A program made the translations under genes and the position numbers. The notes under the pieces were generated by a model. It was not told the DNA's origin. It was given only the letters and a program-made list of their open reading frames with translations, and did not search any database. A DNA stretch of 64,000 nucleotides from Anaerolineae bacterium (GTDB lineage Bacteria > Chloroflexota > Anaerolineae > Aggregatilineales > Phototrophicaceae), in assembly GCA_013360465.1 (NCBI GenBank), contig JABWBO010000003.1:87185-151184 (forward strand). The letters are read 5' to 3'. Below, in pieces: positions 16,601 through 24,817 of this stretch. Position 1 is the stretch's first letter; each line of letters begins with the position of its first letter.

Positions 16601-17263
16601 TTGACTCGCCTCGCGGGCAGTGCCCGGAGTCTGGTCGGCGGCATCCTCGACTTGATCTTTCCGCCGGTTTGCGCCGGATGCGGACGAGTGGATACGCCCT
16701 GGTGTCCCTCGTGTGACCGCAAGCTGCGCGCTGAGCCGCTTGATCTTCGCCGGCGTCATCTTCCGCCGCTGCAAACAAGCCTTGCGACCGGGCTGCATGA
16801 CGGCATTCTGCAAACCGCTATCCATGCCCTCAAGTATGACAACGTCACAGCGGTGATCCCTGCCCTGGGCGACCGGATGATCCTGGCGCTGCGCCAGTCC
16901 GGCTTGTCATTCGACATGATCATCCCCGTGCCGTTGTTCACTTTGCGAATAAAAGAAAGAGGGTATAATCAAAGTCAGGTGGTCGGATCGTACATGGCAC
17001 AGTTCATGGCTCAACCGGTCGTTTCCACAGCCCTAGAACGGCACCGCCACACCGCCTCTCAAGTGGGACTCTCCCACGACGAGCGCCAAATCAACGTGCG
17101 CGGCGCATTTCGTGCCAATCCCCTCCTCGTATCCAAAGCCACCGTCCTTCTGCTGGATGATGTCATGACCACAGGCGCAACGCTTCAGGAGTGTGCTCAC
17201 GCACTTCTCGATGCGGGTGCGAACGCTGTGCTGTCACTGACCGTCACAGCGGCGCTTCCCTAA
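16601..17263 (+). CDS. comF: ComF family phosphoribosyltransferase-like protein
   Basis: Protein of 220 residues with an N-terminal zinc-ribbon (Cys24, Cys27, Cys35, Cys38 in VCAGCGRVDTPWCPSC) and a type I phosphoribosyltransferase domain. The family-defining KERGYNQSQVVG lies near residues 118-129, and the PRPP loop LLLDDVMTTGAT near 183-194 (D186, D187). ComF/GntX proteins are linked to DNA uptake in competent bacteria, where they help single-stranded DNA enter the cytoplasm. A comEC homologue is present at 53529, so a natural-transformation role is plausible. Start: TTG at 16601, the only suitable codon, with no obvious Shine-Dalgarno site. A TATAAT (16964-16969) lies inside the gene and may serve hpf. 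Confidence 0.88.
   Translation: MTRLAGSARSLVGGILDLIFPPVCAGCGRVDTPWCPSCDRKLRAEPLDLRRRHLPPLQTSLATGLHDGILQTAIHALKYDNVTAVIPALGDRMILALRQSGLSFDMIIPVPLFTLRIKERGYNQSQVVGSYMAQFMAQPVVSTALERHRHTASQVGLSHDERQINVRGAFRANPLLVSKATVLLLDDVMTTGATLQECAHALLDAGANAVLSLTVTAALP
16941..16969 (+). promoter_or_regulatory. Candidate internal promoter within comF for hpf
   Basis: A perfect TATAAT at 16964-16969 in a purine- and A-rich stretch uncommon for this region, with a poor -35 (CTTTGC, 17 bases upstream). It encodes the conserved RGYNQ motif of ComF, so the match may be forced by protein sequence. It lies about 340 bases before hpf. Confidence 0.25.
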
Positions 17264-17310
17264 GCGGTTCCGCAGCGATTTTCGCCCATCAACACAAAAG
17301 GAGATTCGGT

Positions 17311-17898
17311 ATGAATATTGAGATTCTTGGTCACAACATGAAAGTATCCGAGGCACTCGAGATACACACGCGGAAGAAGCTGGAACGCCTCGACCGCTAT
17401 CTCCCCAATATCGCCAATATTCGCGTCGAATACACCCACGAGCATACGCGCCGCGGTGAGGATATGCTGGCAGCACAGATCACCATCCGCCACAACAGGG
17501 GCGCCATCCTGCGCGCTCAGGAATCCGCCCAGGGCGATGTCGAGGTCGCGCTTCAGGAAGCGGTCGAACGGATGTATCGTCAGATCGAACGCTTCAAGGG
17601 GAAGAAGGCGCGTAAAGGGAAAAGCCGCTTCAGCGCCAGCCTTGAAGAGATTAGCGCCGCCGAAGCCAGCCCTGGCGTGGCGCTCCCAGACGAAGGAGAG
17701 GAAGAAGAGGCTGAGGTCAGCATTGTTCGCCGCAAGAACATCGCCGTCACTGCCATGAACGAGGAAGAAGCCATCGAACAGATGGAGCTGCTTGGGCACA
17801 CCTTCTTCGTCTACTACGATGACCTGACACGCGGAGTGAATGTGGTCTACAAGCGCCGAGCCGGCGGCTACGGCATCCTCGTCCCACAGCTTGCATAG
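17311..17898 (+). CDS. hpf: Long-form ribosome hibernation promoting factor
   Basis: Ribosome hibernation factor of 195 residues. The N-terminal domain (1-100) starts MNIEILGHNMKVSEALEIHTRKK and continues with LERLDRYLPNIANIRVEYTHE, matching RaiA/HPF proteins that bind the 30S decoding centre. The C-terminal domain (about 137-195, IVRRKNIAVTAMNEEEAIEQMELLGHTFFVYYD) is the dimerisation domain of long HPF, which pairs ribosomes into inactive 100S particles. A Lys/Arg-rich linker (about 85-115) separates them. Start: the ATG at 17311, with a strong AAAGGAG eight bases upstream; longer frames reaching back to 17191 overlap comF and are rejected. A GC-rich hairpin follows the stop. HPF expression usually rises in stationary phase; no sigma-specific promoter is recognisable here. 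Confidence 0.95.
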   Translation: MNIEILGHNMKVSEALEIHTRKKLERLDRYLPNIANIRVEYTHEHTRRGEDMLAAQITIRHNRGAILRAQESAQGDVEVALQEAVERMYRQIERFKGKKARKGKSRFSASLEEISAAEASPGVALPDEGEEEEAEVSIVRRKNIAVTAMNEEEAIEQMELLGHTFFVYYDDLTRGVNVVYKRRAGGYGILVPQLA

Positions 17899-17938
17899 TG
17901 GCAGGTGACAGGATTGCAGCCGCGTGATCGGTGTTTCG

Positions 17939-17958
17939 GGGGGAGCTGCGGCTCCCCC
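17939..17958 (+). terminator. GC-rich hairpin between convergent hpf and glycosyltransferase genes
   Basis: GGGGGAGC (17939-17946), loop TGCG, GCTCCCCC (17951-17958). Eight perfect base pairs lie in an 83-base gap between convergent genes. The T content downstream is low on both strands, so termination strength is uncertain, but the location fits a bidirectional terminator. Confidence 0.55.
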
Positions 17959-17981
17959 TCTCGCGATTGGAAGGCGGGGCG

Positions 17982-18767
17982 CTACCGAGATATGCCGTTT
18001 GGGGTATCAGCACGCTGCGCGTTCCACAGCCGCCTGATCAGCAGCAGGCGGTAGAACTCGTACCAAGTCATCAGAAGGCTCATGCGCAGCCCATGCAGTC
18101 CGTCATCACAGCCGCGCAGCGTGATGAAGCGCCACCAGAACTGACGCAGCGGCAGCGTGAGAACCTGGCGAAATGTCGGACGAAACGAACGTTTCAACGC
18201 CATCTGCGCATCGAGCGCCGCATAGCGCCGCTGCTTGGCGATGAACTGGCTGAGGCTGCGATAGTTGTGGTGTACCAGGGGGCTGCGCAGCGTCCCCTCC
18301 TGCCCGTCCAGGATGACGATCTCGTGGACCTCATGGGCGAGATCATAGCGGGCACGGCTGGCATGAAGCAGGCGCGTCTGATAGTCGGGGAACCAGCCTG
18401 CGCCGAGTGTTAGCCTTCCAAAGATGTAGTTATGCCGAGGAATGCGAAAACCGGCGTATTCGAGGGATGAAATGCTCGCGCGGATCTCCTGCGCCAGAGC
18501 AGGCGTGACGCGCTCATCGGCGTCGACGAACAGCACCCAGTCGGTTTGACCGGAAACGTGGTCCAGCACCGCGTTCCGCTGCGCGGCATAATTCACAAAG
18601 GGATGCGTCACCACCGTCGCCCCCGTCGCCCGCGCCAGACTATCCGTACCGTCGGTACTCCCAGAGTCGAAGACGATGATGTGATCGGCAAATCGAACAG
18701 ACTCGATACAGTCGCGGACATGATCCGCCTCGTTGTAGGTCAGAATGATGGCGCTCAAGTGGAGCAT
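17982..18767 (-). CDS. Family 2 glycosyltransferase (WaaE/KdtX-like)
   Basis: Soluble GT-A fold glycosyltransferase of 261 residues. It begins LSAIILTYNEADHVRDCIES, the GT2 N-terminal strand, followed by DHIIVFDSGSTDGTDSLA and the metal-binding DxD-type motif DWVLFVDADERV near residues 75-86. The block AGFRIPRHNYIFGR and HEVHEIVILDG resembles the WaaE/KdtX subfamily that adds sugars to lipid-linked glycans. The acceptor here is unknown; in a monoderm it is more likely a cell-wall or exopolysaccharide glycan than lipopolysaccharide. The C-terminal 60 residues are amphipathic and basic, suggesting membrane association. Four bases separate it from the upstream glycosyltransferase gene, so both are expected on one transcript. 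Confidence 0.88.
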   Translation of the reverse strand: MLHLSAIILTYNEADHVRDCIESVRFADHIIVFDSGSTDGTDSLARATGATVVTHPFVNYAAQRNAVLDHVSGQTDWVLFVDADERVTPALAQEIRASISSLEYAGFRIPRHNYIFGRLTLGAGWFPDYQTRLLHASRARYDLAHEVHEIVILDGQEGTLRSPLVHHNYRSLSQFIAKQRRYAALDAQMALKRSFRPTFRQVLTLPLRQFWWRFITLRGCDDGLHGLRMSLLMTWYEFYRLLLIRRLWNAQRADTPNGISR

Positions 18768-18771
18768 GGGG

Positions 18772-19716
18772 CTATTCCGTCCGTGCCGCCATCGCCCGGA
18801 CCTGATCGTAGGCGGCGGCGATCTCGGCGCTGCCCGCCCTGCGCCTCAGGCGTCCCATACCGCGCGCGATCATCCAGCGAGCGACGCGATTCTTCCAGCG
18901 AGGATAGTGCTTACTGTAGAGAAGCAGGCGGCTGGTCCACAGGTTGACGATGCTGCGTGGGCGCGCCTGTCCCGTGCTTTGACCGACATAATGCACGACT
19001 GAGGCGCCCGGGGTGCAGACTCCGTGAAAGCCTGCCCTGGTGATCCGCCATGCCCAGTCGATCTCTTCGCAGTACATGAAGAACCGCTCGTCGAGTAACC
19101 CTGCCGCCTGTATGCTCTCGCGCCGCACCATCATCGCCGCGCCCAGGACGCAGTCCACATCGAAAGGTTCACCTCGTTCGTACAAGGCGTGCGGATACCG
19201 TCCATTGAAGGTTCCCTCAATCATCCGACCCGGCGTAGGGAAGAATTCGACCCAGAGCTGACGCAGACCGGGAAAGGCAAACGCGCTAGGCTGAAATCGT
19301 CCATCGCCGTAAGACAGCTGCGCACCGGCGAATCCACGCCGGGGATCTGACATGAGAGCCTCGAACAGAGCTTGCGTCGCGCCAGGATGCGTCGCAGTGT
19401 CGGGGTTCAGCAGATAGACTGCGCGCGGCAGATCGTCCGAGCCGGCGACGCTTCCAGCCGCATCCCGGAAGCCGATCCGCCGCAGAAGCAGATTATTCCC
19501 GGCGGCGAAGCCAAGGTTTTTCTCACTGGCGACCAGATCGACCTCAGGGAACATCTCGGCGACCGCCTGCGCCGTGCCATCCGAAGAGGCGCAGTCCACG
19601 AGATGCACGGTTGCCCCCAGCCCGCTCGCGGCAAGGTCTTCGAGCAGCGTGCGAAGCGCCGTGAGGACCAGTTCGCGAACGTTCCAGGTGACGACCAGTA
19701 CGGCGAGATCGCGCAT
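18772..19716 (-). CDS. Family 2 glycosyltransferase (rhamnosyltransferase-like)
   Basis: GT2-family protein of 314 residues. The N-terminal DLAVLVVTWNVRELVLTALRT and HLVDCASSDGTAQAV form the nucleotide-binding fold; AVYLLNPDTATHPGA contains the metal-site 'NPD' used by rhamnosyltransferase-like GT2 enzymes; FFMYCEEIDWAWRITRAGF contains the catalytic ED-rich motif. The region between, with DVDCVLGAAMMVRRE, is typical of the same group. It should transfer an activated sugar, perhaps dTDP-rhamnose or similar, to a surface glycan; the donor is inferred only from similarity. Start: ATG at 19716, whose A is also the last base of the upstream TGA (TGATG), giving translational coupling to the PhnD-like lipoprotein gene. 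Confidence 0.88.
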   Translation of the reverse strand: MRDLAVLVVTWNVRELVLTALRTLLEDLAASGLGATVHLVDCASSDGTAQAVAEMFPEVDLVASEKNLGFAAGNNLLLRRIGFRDAAGSVAGSDDLPRAVYLLNPDTATHPGATQALFEALMSDPRRGFAGAQLSYGDGRFQPSAFAFPGLRQLWVEFFPTPGRMIEGTFNGRYPHALYERGEPFDVDCVLGAAMMVRRESIQAAGLLDERFFMYCEEIDWAWRITRAGFHGVCTPGASVVHYVGQSTGQARPRSIVNLWTSRLLLYSKHYPRWKNRVARWMIARGMGRLRRRAGSAEIAAAYDQVRAMAARTE

Positions 19717-20723
19717 CACGAGCCGAGGTCCGCCAGGCTTAACCCAGATTGGCTGAAAAAGGCGCGCAGCCGCGAGAAGTCGGCATCTTCCGCCCGTATG
19801 ATCTCACTTTGCAGGAGGAGCGGGCGGAGCAAATCCGCCCGCGAGCCGTTGCCGATGCTGATGAAGGCATCAATCAGCGCATTCGCCTGTCCCAAGGGGA
19901 GATAGTCGGGAAGGATCAGCACGCTGTAGGGAATCTCGACAGATCGCGCCAGCACCACTGTCGCGATGCGGGCGTCGGCGCTGGCGCGTTCCTCGAAGTC
20001 GCTCACGCTCATCCCGGCAGCGCCGCAGTCACCGCTGATCACCCCGGCGATCAGTGCATCAAGGTCTTCCAGGTCTTGCGTGCCCCCAATCGACGCGAAC
20101 AAATCTTCGCCGCTGCCGCGCAGTAGGACCAGCGGGATGAGTCCGGTGTAAAGATCATCGAGTCCGAGGCGGCAGAGAGTCTTGCCAGAAAGCGACGCCA
20201 GCGCGGCGACACCCGCCTCGCGGCTGCCGTACAGCGCAATTTCCACACCGGTGTGGGACTGATCCCGGTCCCCGCGCGAAATCTGCAGCGCGGCGGATCC
20301 GCATCCCTGCGCGTAGGCGGCAGCATAGGCAGCTCCGCTCACCCAGGCGACACTGATCTGTTCAGGCGTGGAGGCGCACAGCTGCGCCAGCGCTTCCGCA
20401 TCGTTTCCGACGAGGTCCACATCCACCGCCAACCCGGCAGCCTGGGCGAGTTCTGGAGCCAGTGCTTCCGCCGCCGCCGTGAAAGACGCCTCAGCGCGCC
20501 CACTTTCGATCAACCTGAAGTAGACACGAATGGGGTTATCTCCCGTCCCGATAGGCTCCGCCGTCGGTGCGGGCGGCAGATGTGTCGATCGGGGGGTCGG
20601 GGTCGTCGTCGGGCGCTCGGTGGGACTCACCGCTACGAAGCGGCGGCAGCCCGACAGCGTCACGAAGGAAATCACCAGCAGAAAGATCACCCAGTGGAGA
20701 TTGCGACGGGAAAATGCAGTCAT
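19716..20723 (-). CDS. PhnD-like phosphate/phosphonate-type substrate-binding lipoprotein
   Basis: Predicted lipoprotein of 335 residues. A signal peptide ends in the lipobox L-S-G-C, followed by a Thr/Pro-rich linker (TERPTTTPTPRSTHLPPAP). The remaining sequence fits the periplasmic-binding fold of PhnD-type proteins: NPIRVYFRLIESGRAEASFTA at the start, then VAWVSGAAYAAAYAQG, SLSGKTLCRLGLDDLYTGLIP and GDCGAAGMSVSDFEE. PhnD binds phosphonates or phosphite for an ABC importer. No permease or ATPase gene is next to it, so it may instead sense or deliver a ligand. Start: ATG at 20723, with GGAAC about nine bases upstream; ATG 20738 and the far 5' start at 20756 are alternatives. It overlaps the downstream glycosyltransferase gene. 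Confidence 0.75.
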   Translation of the reverse strand: MTAFSRRNLHWVIFLLVISFVTLSGCRRFVAVSPTERPTTTPTPRSTHLPPAPTAEPIGTGDNPIRVYFRLIESGRAEASFTAAAEALAPELAQAAGLAVDVDLVGNDAEALAQLCASTPEQISVAWVSGAAYAAAYAQGCGSAALQISRGDRDQSHTGVEIALYGSREAGVAALASLSGKTLCRLGLDDLYTGLIPLVLLRGSGEDLFASIGGTQDLEDLDALIAGVISGDCGAAGMSVSDFEERASADARIATVVLARSVEIPYSVLILPDYLPLGQANALIDAFISIGNGSRADLLRPLLLQSEIIRAEDADFSRLRAFFSQSGLSLADLGS

Positions 20724-20813
20724 CGAATGACGTTCCATTTCTGCAAACAACCACAAGCCGCAGCAAACAGAAGGATCGTAACAGCGATCACGCCTTCTGC
20801 AAACTGCTGCGGG

Positions 20814-22214
20814 TCATCCCCCGGCAGCCTCTTGCAGGAATATCGAGCGAGCGCCGACATTGGCGTTCACCTGGCTGACCTCAACATCCTCGTGGATCAA
20901 CCCCGCCCAGCAGTTCTGAGGGTTGCGCGTGCCAACCTCAGTCATGCGTACTGCTCCCCACACCACCACGCGCTCACCCGGCGGCAGGTACAGATACTCG
21001 ACATCGGCGTCTGGGTCCACCACGACATCCAGTGTCTCCCGGCTGCCCAACGCCCAGCGCCAGGGATAGTCGGACGGGGCAGACATGCAGTCCAGCCCAA
21101 CCCGCCACGCGCCCGGTTCATCGGTCAGTCCGAGCGTCGCCGCACGCTGGTCCCATCGGTAGACCGTGCCAGGTTCCGGCCCGGTCGTGCGAAGCGGCAC
21201 AGCGCTGTAGTTCTCGACAGTCAGCTTGAAGACCAGGAGATCGCCAAGGGGCAGCGAAACCGTCGTGCGCGTGAGCGAATCCGGGTCCTGGGGCGGGTCG
21301 ATCAGATCTCCAGGCTGTTCCAGGGTCGTGGTGAAGCGATCATCCCAGGGGCGTGTCTCGAAGACCACCGTCACGCCGATGGTCTGCGGCACAATCTCGG
21401 CGAAGGGTTTGCCACCGTCCTGAATCGTAAGCTCAGCCGAGCGGCGGATATTCTGACCGACGACGTCCTGCGCTTCGGCAACGATGACATAACTGCCATC
21501 GGGCGGTGGGTCGGCATTGTTATCTACGCCGCCATCGTAATCGTATTGGTGTCTGCCGCGCTCGCCCGGCAAAACATCTTCCAACCGTTCAGTCAGATAG
21601 ATCGGTTCGGCGCTTCCATCGATGGGAAGCAGATACACCTTGAGATCCGCCTGCTTCTCAAGGTAGACATTCACCTGTGTGCGGTCGTGGATACCATCCT
21701 GATTCGGGGTGAATTCGACGGGAAAAACGGTGAATTCGGAGATCAGCGGCAGCGGCGCATCCCCGTCGCGGACGACGATCTGCCCCATCCGTTCTTCCTG
21801 TGAGCCGCTTTCGACATCTACAGCCGTCAGTCTCCAGGTGTAGGTGTCATCCGGGATCAGCCGGCGGGTAATCTGGTGATCGATTTGAGGGTCGTCCGGA
21901 AGCGAGAAGCCATCGACAACACCGCTGAAAGCAACCTGGTAGCGCTGCGGCGTTCGCAGTTGATCTTCCCGAAAAGCGAAGCGGCTTCCGCCTGCCCCTT
22001 CGAAGACCAGTGAGACTGCTGCCGTCCGGGTAATTTCATAGCTAAATATCGTAACATCATCGGAACCATCGGCGTTTGGCGTGATCACTTCATGAGCGAA
22101 CTGCGCTTCGGTGATCAGCGAAACTGCTGGCGCGAGCAGCGCCTGTCCGATCAACACAATGAGCGCCGCGCCCACCAGCGCACCCGCCAGCACCAGACCT
22201 AAAGATAGTCGCAT
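20814..22214 (-). CDS. Membrane-anchored extracellular protein with TPNxDG-type Ig-like repeats
   Basis: Exported protein of 466 residues with an N-terminal uncleaved signal anchor (about 4-28). Two copies of a calcium-binding-like Ig repeat start are visible: VITPNADGSDDVTIFSYEI (about 43-61) and FTPNQDGIHDRTQVNVYLE (about 168-186). These match the 'tPNgDGinD' signature of FlgD-like and gliding-motility C-terminal Ig repeats. Other beta-strand features are DGSYVIVAEAQD and VFKLTVENYSAVPL. The function is not recognised; it may be a structural cell-surface protein. It is upstream in the operon of the PhnD-like lipoprotein and glycosyltransferases, about 90 bases before the next start, so it could be the modified substrate or scaffold of that system; that is speculation. 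Confidence 0.75.
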   Translation of the reverse strand: MRLSLGLVLAGALVGAALIVLIGQALLAPAVSLITEAQFAHEVITPNADGSDDVTIFSYEITRTAAVSLVFEGAGGSRFAFREDQLRTPQRYQVAFSGVVDGFSLPDDPQIDHQITRRLIPDDTYTWRLTAVDVESGSQEERMGQIVVRDGDAPLPLISEFTVFPVEFTPNQDGIHDRTQVNVYLEKQADLKVYLLPIDGSAEPIYLTERLEDVLPGERGRHQYDYDGGVDNNADPPPDGSYVIVAEAQDVVGQNIRRSAELTIQDGGKPFAEIVPQTIGVTVVFETRPWDDRFTTTLEQPGDLIDPPQDPDSLTRTTVSLPLGDLLVFKLTVENYSAVPLRTTGPEPGTVYRWDQRAATLGLTDEPGAWRVGLDCMSAPSDYPWRWALGSRETLDVVVDPDADVEYLYLPPGERVVVWGAVRMTEVGTRNPQNCWAGLIHEDVEVSQVNANVGARSIFLQEAAGG

Positions 22215-22372
22215 CGGGTTCTTTTACCCTGTTCCTGACCCTATACGAAACGGCGAGTCTAGCGGAGGGCGGATCGAAATGCCAGCACGAGGTTCGCTCC
22301 CACCCCGTCGCCGTGTTACAATATCCTTCCTGTTTCCCGAAGAAGTCCTGGATATCGACCCAAAGGAACATC

Positions 22373-24817
22373 TTGACCGATCTCAATTCCGTCAGCGAAT
22401 TCTTTGATATCGGCAACGCCGCCGATGATGAGGGCGTGATTGAATGTCCGGTCATCCCCCTGCATGACCTGATCATCTTTCCCGGCGTCGTGTCGCCCGT
22501 CGCGCTGACCGGCAAACGCGCGACCACGGCGGCTGAAGCCGCCAATGACCAGCGAATCACGGCGATCACCGTGCTGATGCGCGATACCACGCAGTCCGCC
22601 GACCCTGATCTAGCTGATTTGCATACGATTGGCGCAGAGGTCGCGCTGGGACGCATCATGCGGATGCCCGATGAAACGCGCGGGGTTCTGATGCAGGGAC
22701 GCCGCCGTGTCGAGCTGATCGAAATCGTCCGGCGCACGCCCTATCTGATCGCGCGCGCCCGTGTGCTGACCGAGGAGAATCTGCACGGCGCGCGCGCTAA
22801 CGCCACCATGCAGGTGGTGACCAACCTCTTCCGTCGTGCAGTCGAGCTGAACGAGAACATCCCGGAAGAAGTCCTGCTCTACGTGCTGAACGCCCACAAT
22901 GCCAGCTGGCTCGCCGATCTGGTCATCTCGACCCTCACCATCAGCCTGGAACAGCGGCAGCAGCTTCTTGAAGAACTGGATGTCGAGAAACGCCTGGATC
23001 AGGTCGTGGACCTGCTCAACCAGGAGCTGACCATGCTGGAACTCAAGGACGAGATCACCAGCCAGGTCAATCAGGAGATGGATCGCACGCAGCGCGAGAT
23101 CTATCTGCGCGAGCAGATGCGCGTGATTCAGGGCGAACTCGGCGAAGAAGACGTCTTCCAGCAGGAGCTGAACGAGGTTCGCGAGCAGATCGTCCAGGCG
23201 CAGATGCCGCCGGAAGTCCACGATAAGGCGATGAAGGAGTTCGCCCGGCTGGCGATGATGGCTCCGCTTGCGCCGGAAGTTGGCATGGTGCGCACGTACA
23301 TCGACTGGCTGACGGCGCTGCCTTGGACGAAATCAAGCGAAGATCAGCTCGATATTCAGTACGCTCAGCAGACGCTGGACCGTGAACACTACGGACTGCC
23401 TAAGATCAAGGATCGCATCCTCGAATACATCGCCGTGCGCAAGCTCGCCCCGGAAAACGCCAAAAGCCCAATCCTATGCTTCGTGGGTCCCCCTGGTGTC
23501 GGCAAGACATCACTTGGCAGGTCGATTGCCTCTGCCCTGGGACGTGAATTCGTCCGGGTCAGTCTGGGTGGGGTGCGCGACGAAGCAGAAATTCGTGGTC
23601 ACCGCCGCACTTATATCGGCGCGCTCCCTGGACGCATCCTGCAAACGATGCGCCGTGCCGGCACCGTCAACCCCGTCTTCATGCTCGACGAGATCGACAA
23701 ACTGGGCGCAGACTTTCGCGGCGACCCGGCGGCGGCGCTGTTGGAAGTACTCGACCCGGAGCAAAACGGCGAATACAGCGATCACTACCTGGAAGTGCCT
23801 TACAACCTTTCTAAGGTTCTGTTCATCACGACCGCCAACGATCTTGACCCGATTCCGCCGGCGCTGCTGGATCGTCTTGAGATCATCGAGTTCACCAGCT
23901 ATACCGAAGAAGAGAAGACCGCCATCGCGCGCAAGTTTCTGCTGCCCAAGCAGAAATCGGCAAATGGGCTGACGGGACACCCGGTGGCGTTTGAAACTTC
24001 AGCGCTGCTCAAGCTCATTCGTGAGTACACCTACGAGGCGGGGGTGCGCAATCTCGACCGCGAAATCGCCAACGTCTGCCGCAAGGTGGCGCGGCTGATC
24101 GCCGAAGAAAAGCGCCATCCACAGTCGGTCTCTGGCGCGCACGTTGAACGCTATCTGGGTCCCCCACCCTTCCTGGACGAACGCGCCAACGATAAGGATG
24201 AGGTCGGTGTCGCCACCGGCATGGCTTGGACGCCTTATGGCGGCGAGATTCTGACTATCGAGGTGAGCGTGCTGCCGGGCAAGGGATCACTGCTGCTGAC
24301 CGGGTCTCTGGGTGATGTCATGCAGGAGTCCGCCCAGACGGCGCTCAGCTATATGCGCGCCCGCGCCGAAAGCCTGGATTTGCCCTTTGATGACCTGGAC
24401 TATTTCGACCTGCATGTGCATCTCCCCGAAGGTGCCGTGCCGAAAGATGGACCGTCGGCGGGCATCACCCTCGCCATCGCCATCATTTCCGCCTTCACCG
24501 AACGTCCGATTCGCAGCGACTTCGCCATGACCGGTGAAGTGACGCTGCGCGGAAAGATACTTCCGGTCGGCGGGATCAAGGAAAAAGTCCTGGCGGCACG
24601 GCGGGCGCGCATCAAACACATCATCATGCCTCGCCAGAACGAGCGCGATCTGGTCGATATTCCGAAAGAGGCGCGGCAGGACCTGAATCTGCATTTTGTG
24701 GAAACCATGCAGGAAGTCATCGATCTTGTCCTTCTGCCGAACGATCAGGAAGAGCGGCGGTTGGATCGCATCCGGCGCGAACGCGACAAAGAGGCGCAGC
24801 GTGGTGATGAGGAATGA
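22373..24817 (+). CDS. lon: ATP-dependent endopeptidase Lon
   Basis: Lon protease, 814 residues, which unfolds and degrades damaged and regulatory proteins in the cytosol. The N-terminal LON substrate-recognition domain starts [23 protein letters not shown], and a helical region follows. The AAA+ module has Walker [10 protein letters not shown] at 372-380 (K378) and Walker [11 protein letters not shown]. The protease domain has catalytic Ser695 in PKDGPSAG and Lys738 in [10 protein letters not shown], spaced 43 residues as in E. coli Lon. Start: TTG at 22373, with AAAGGA five bases upstream; codons before that give non-conserved sequence. A TACAAT (-10-like) lies about 50 bases upstream with a weak -35 (TTCGCT). 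No CIRCE or other heat-shock operator is visible. The AlbA_2 gene overlaps its 3' end. Confidence 0.96.
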   Translation: MTDLNSVSEFFDIGNAADDEGVIECPVIPLHDLIIFPGVVSPVALTGKRATTAAEAANDQRITAITVLMRDTTQSADPDLADLHTIGAEVALGRIMRMPDETRGVLMQGRRRVELIEIVRRTPYLIARARVLTEENLHGARANATMQVVTNLFRRAVELNENIPEEVLLYVLNAHNASWLADLVISTLTISLEQRQQLLEELDVEKRLDQVVDLLNQELTMLELKDEITSQVNQEMDRTQREIYLREQMRVIQGELGEEDVFQQELNEVREQIVQAQMPPEVHDKAMKEFARLAMMAPLAPEVGMVRTYIDWLTALPWTKSSEDQLDIQYAQQTLDREHYGLPKIKDRILEYIAVRKLAPENAKSPILCFVGPPGVGKTSLGRSIASALGREFVRVSLGGVRDEAEIRGHRRTYIGALPGRILQTMRRAGTVNPVFMLDEIDKLGADFRGDPAAALLEVLDPEQNGEYSDHYLEVPYNLSKVLFITTANDLDPIPPALLDRLEIIEFTSYTEEEKTAIARKFLLPKQKSANGLTGHPVAFETSALLKLIREYTYEAGVRNLDREIANVCRKVARLIAEEKRHPQSVSGAHVERYLGPPPFLDERANDKDEVGVATGMAWTPYGGEILTIEVSVLPGKGSLLLTGSLGDVMQESAQTALSYMRARAESLDLPFDDLDYFDLHVHLPEGAVPKDGPSAGITLAIAIISAFTERPIRSDFAMTGEVTLRGKILPVGGIKEKVLAARRARIKHIIMPRQNERDLVDIPKEARQDLNLHFVETMQEVIDLVLLPNDQEERRLDRIRRERDKEAQRGDEE

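Noticed and set aside
15644..16825. Minus-strand frame of 393 codons opposite tadC and comF
   Set aside because: It is a shadow of two genes with clear T2SSF and PRPP motifs; it has no recognisable domain.
22215..22372. Heat-shock operator (CIRCE or HAIR) upstream of lon
   Set aside because: No TTAGCACTC-N9-GAGTGCTAA or HspR-type repeat is visible; only a TACAAT near 22318 and a weak -35 are present.
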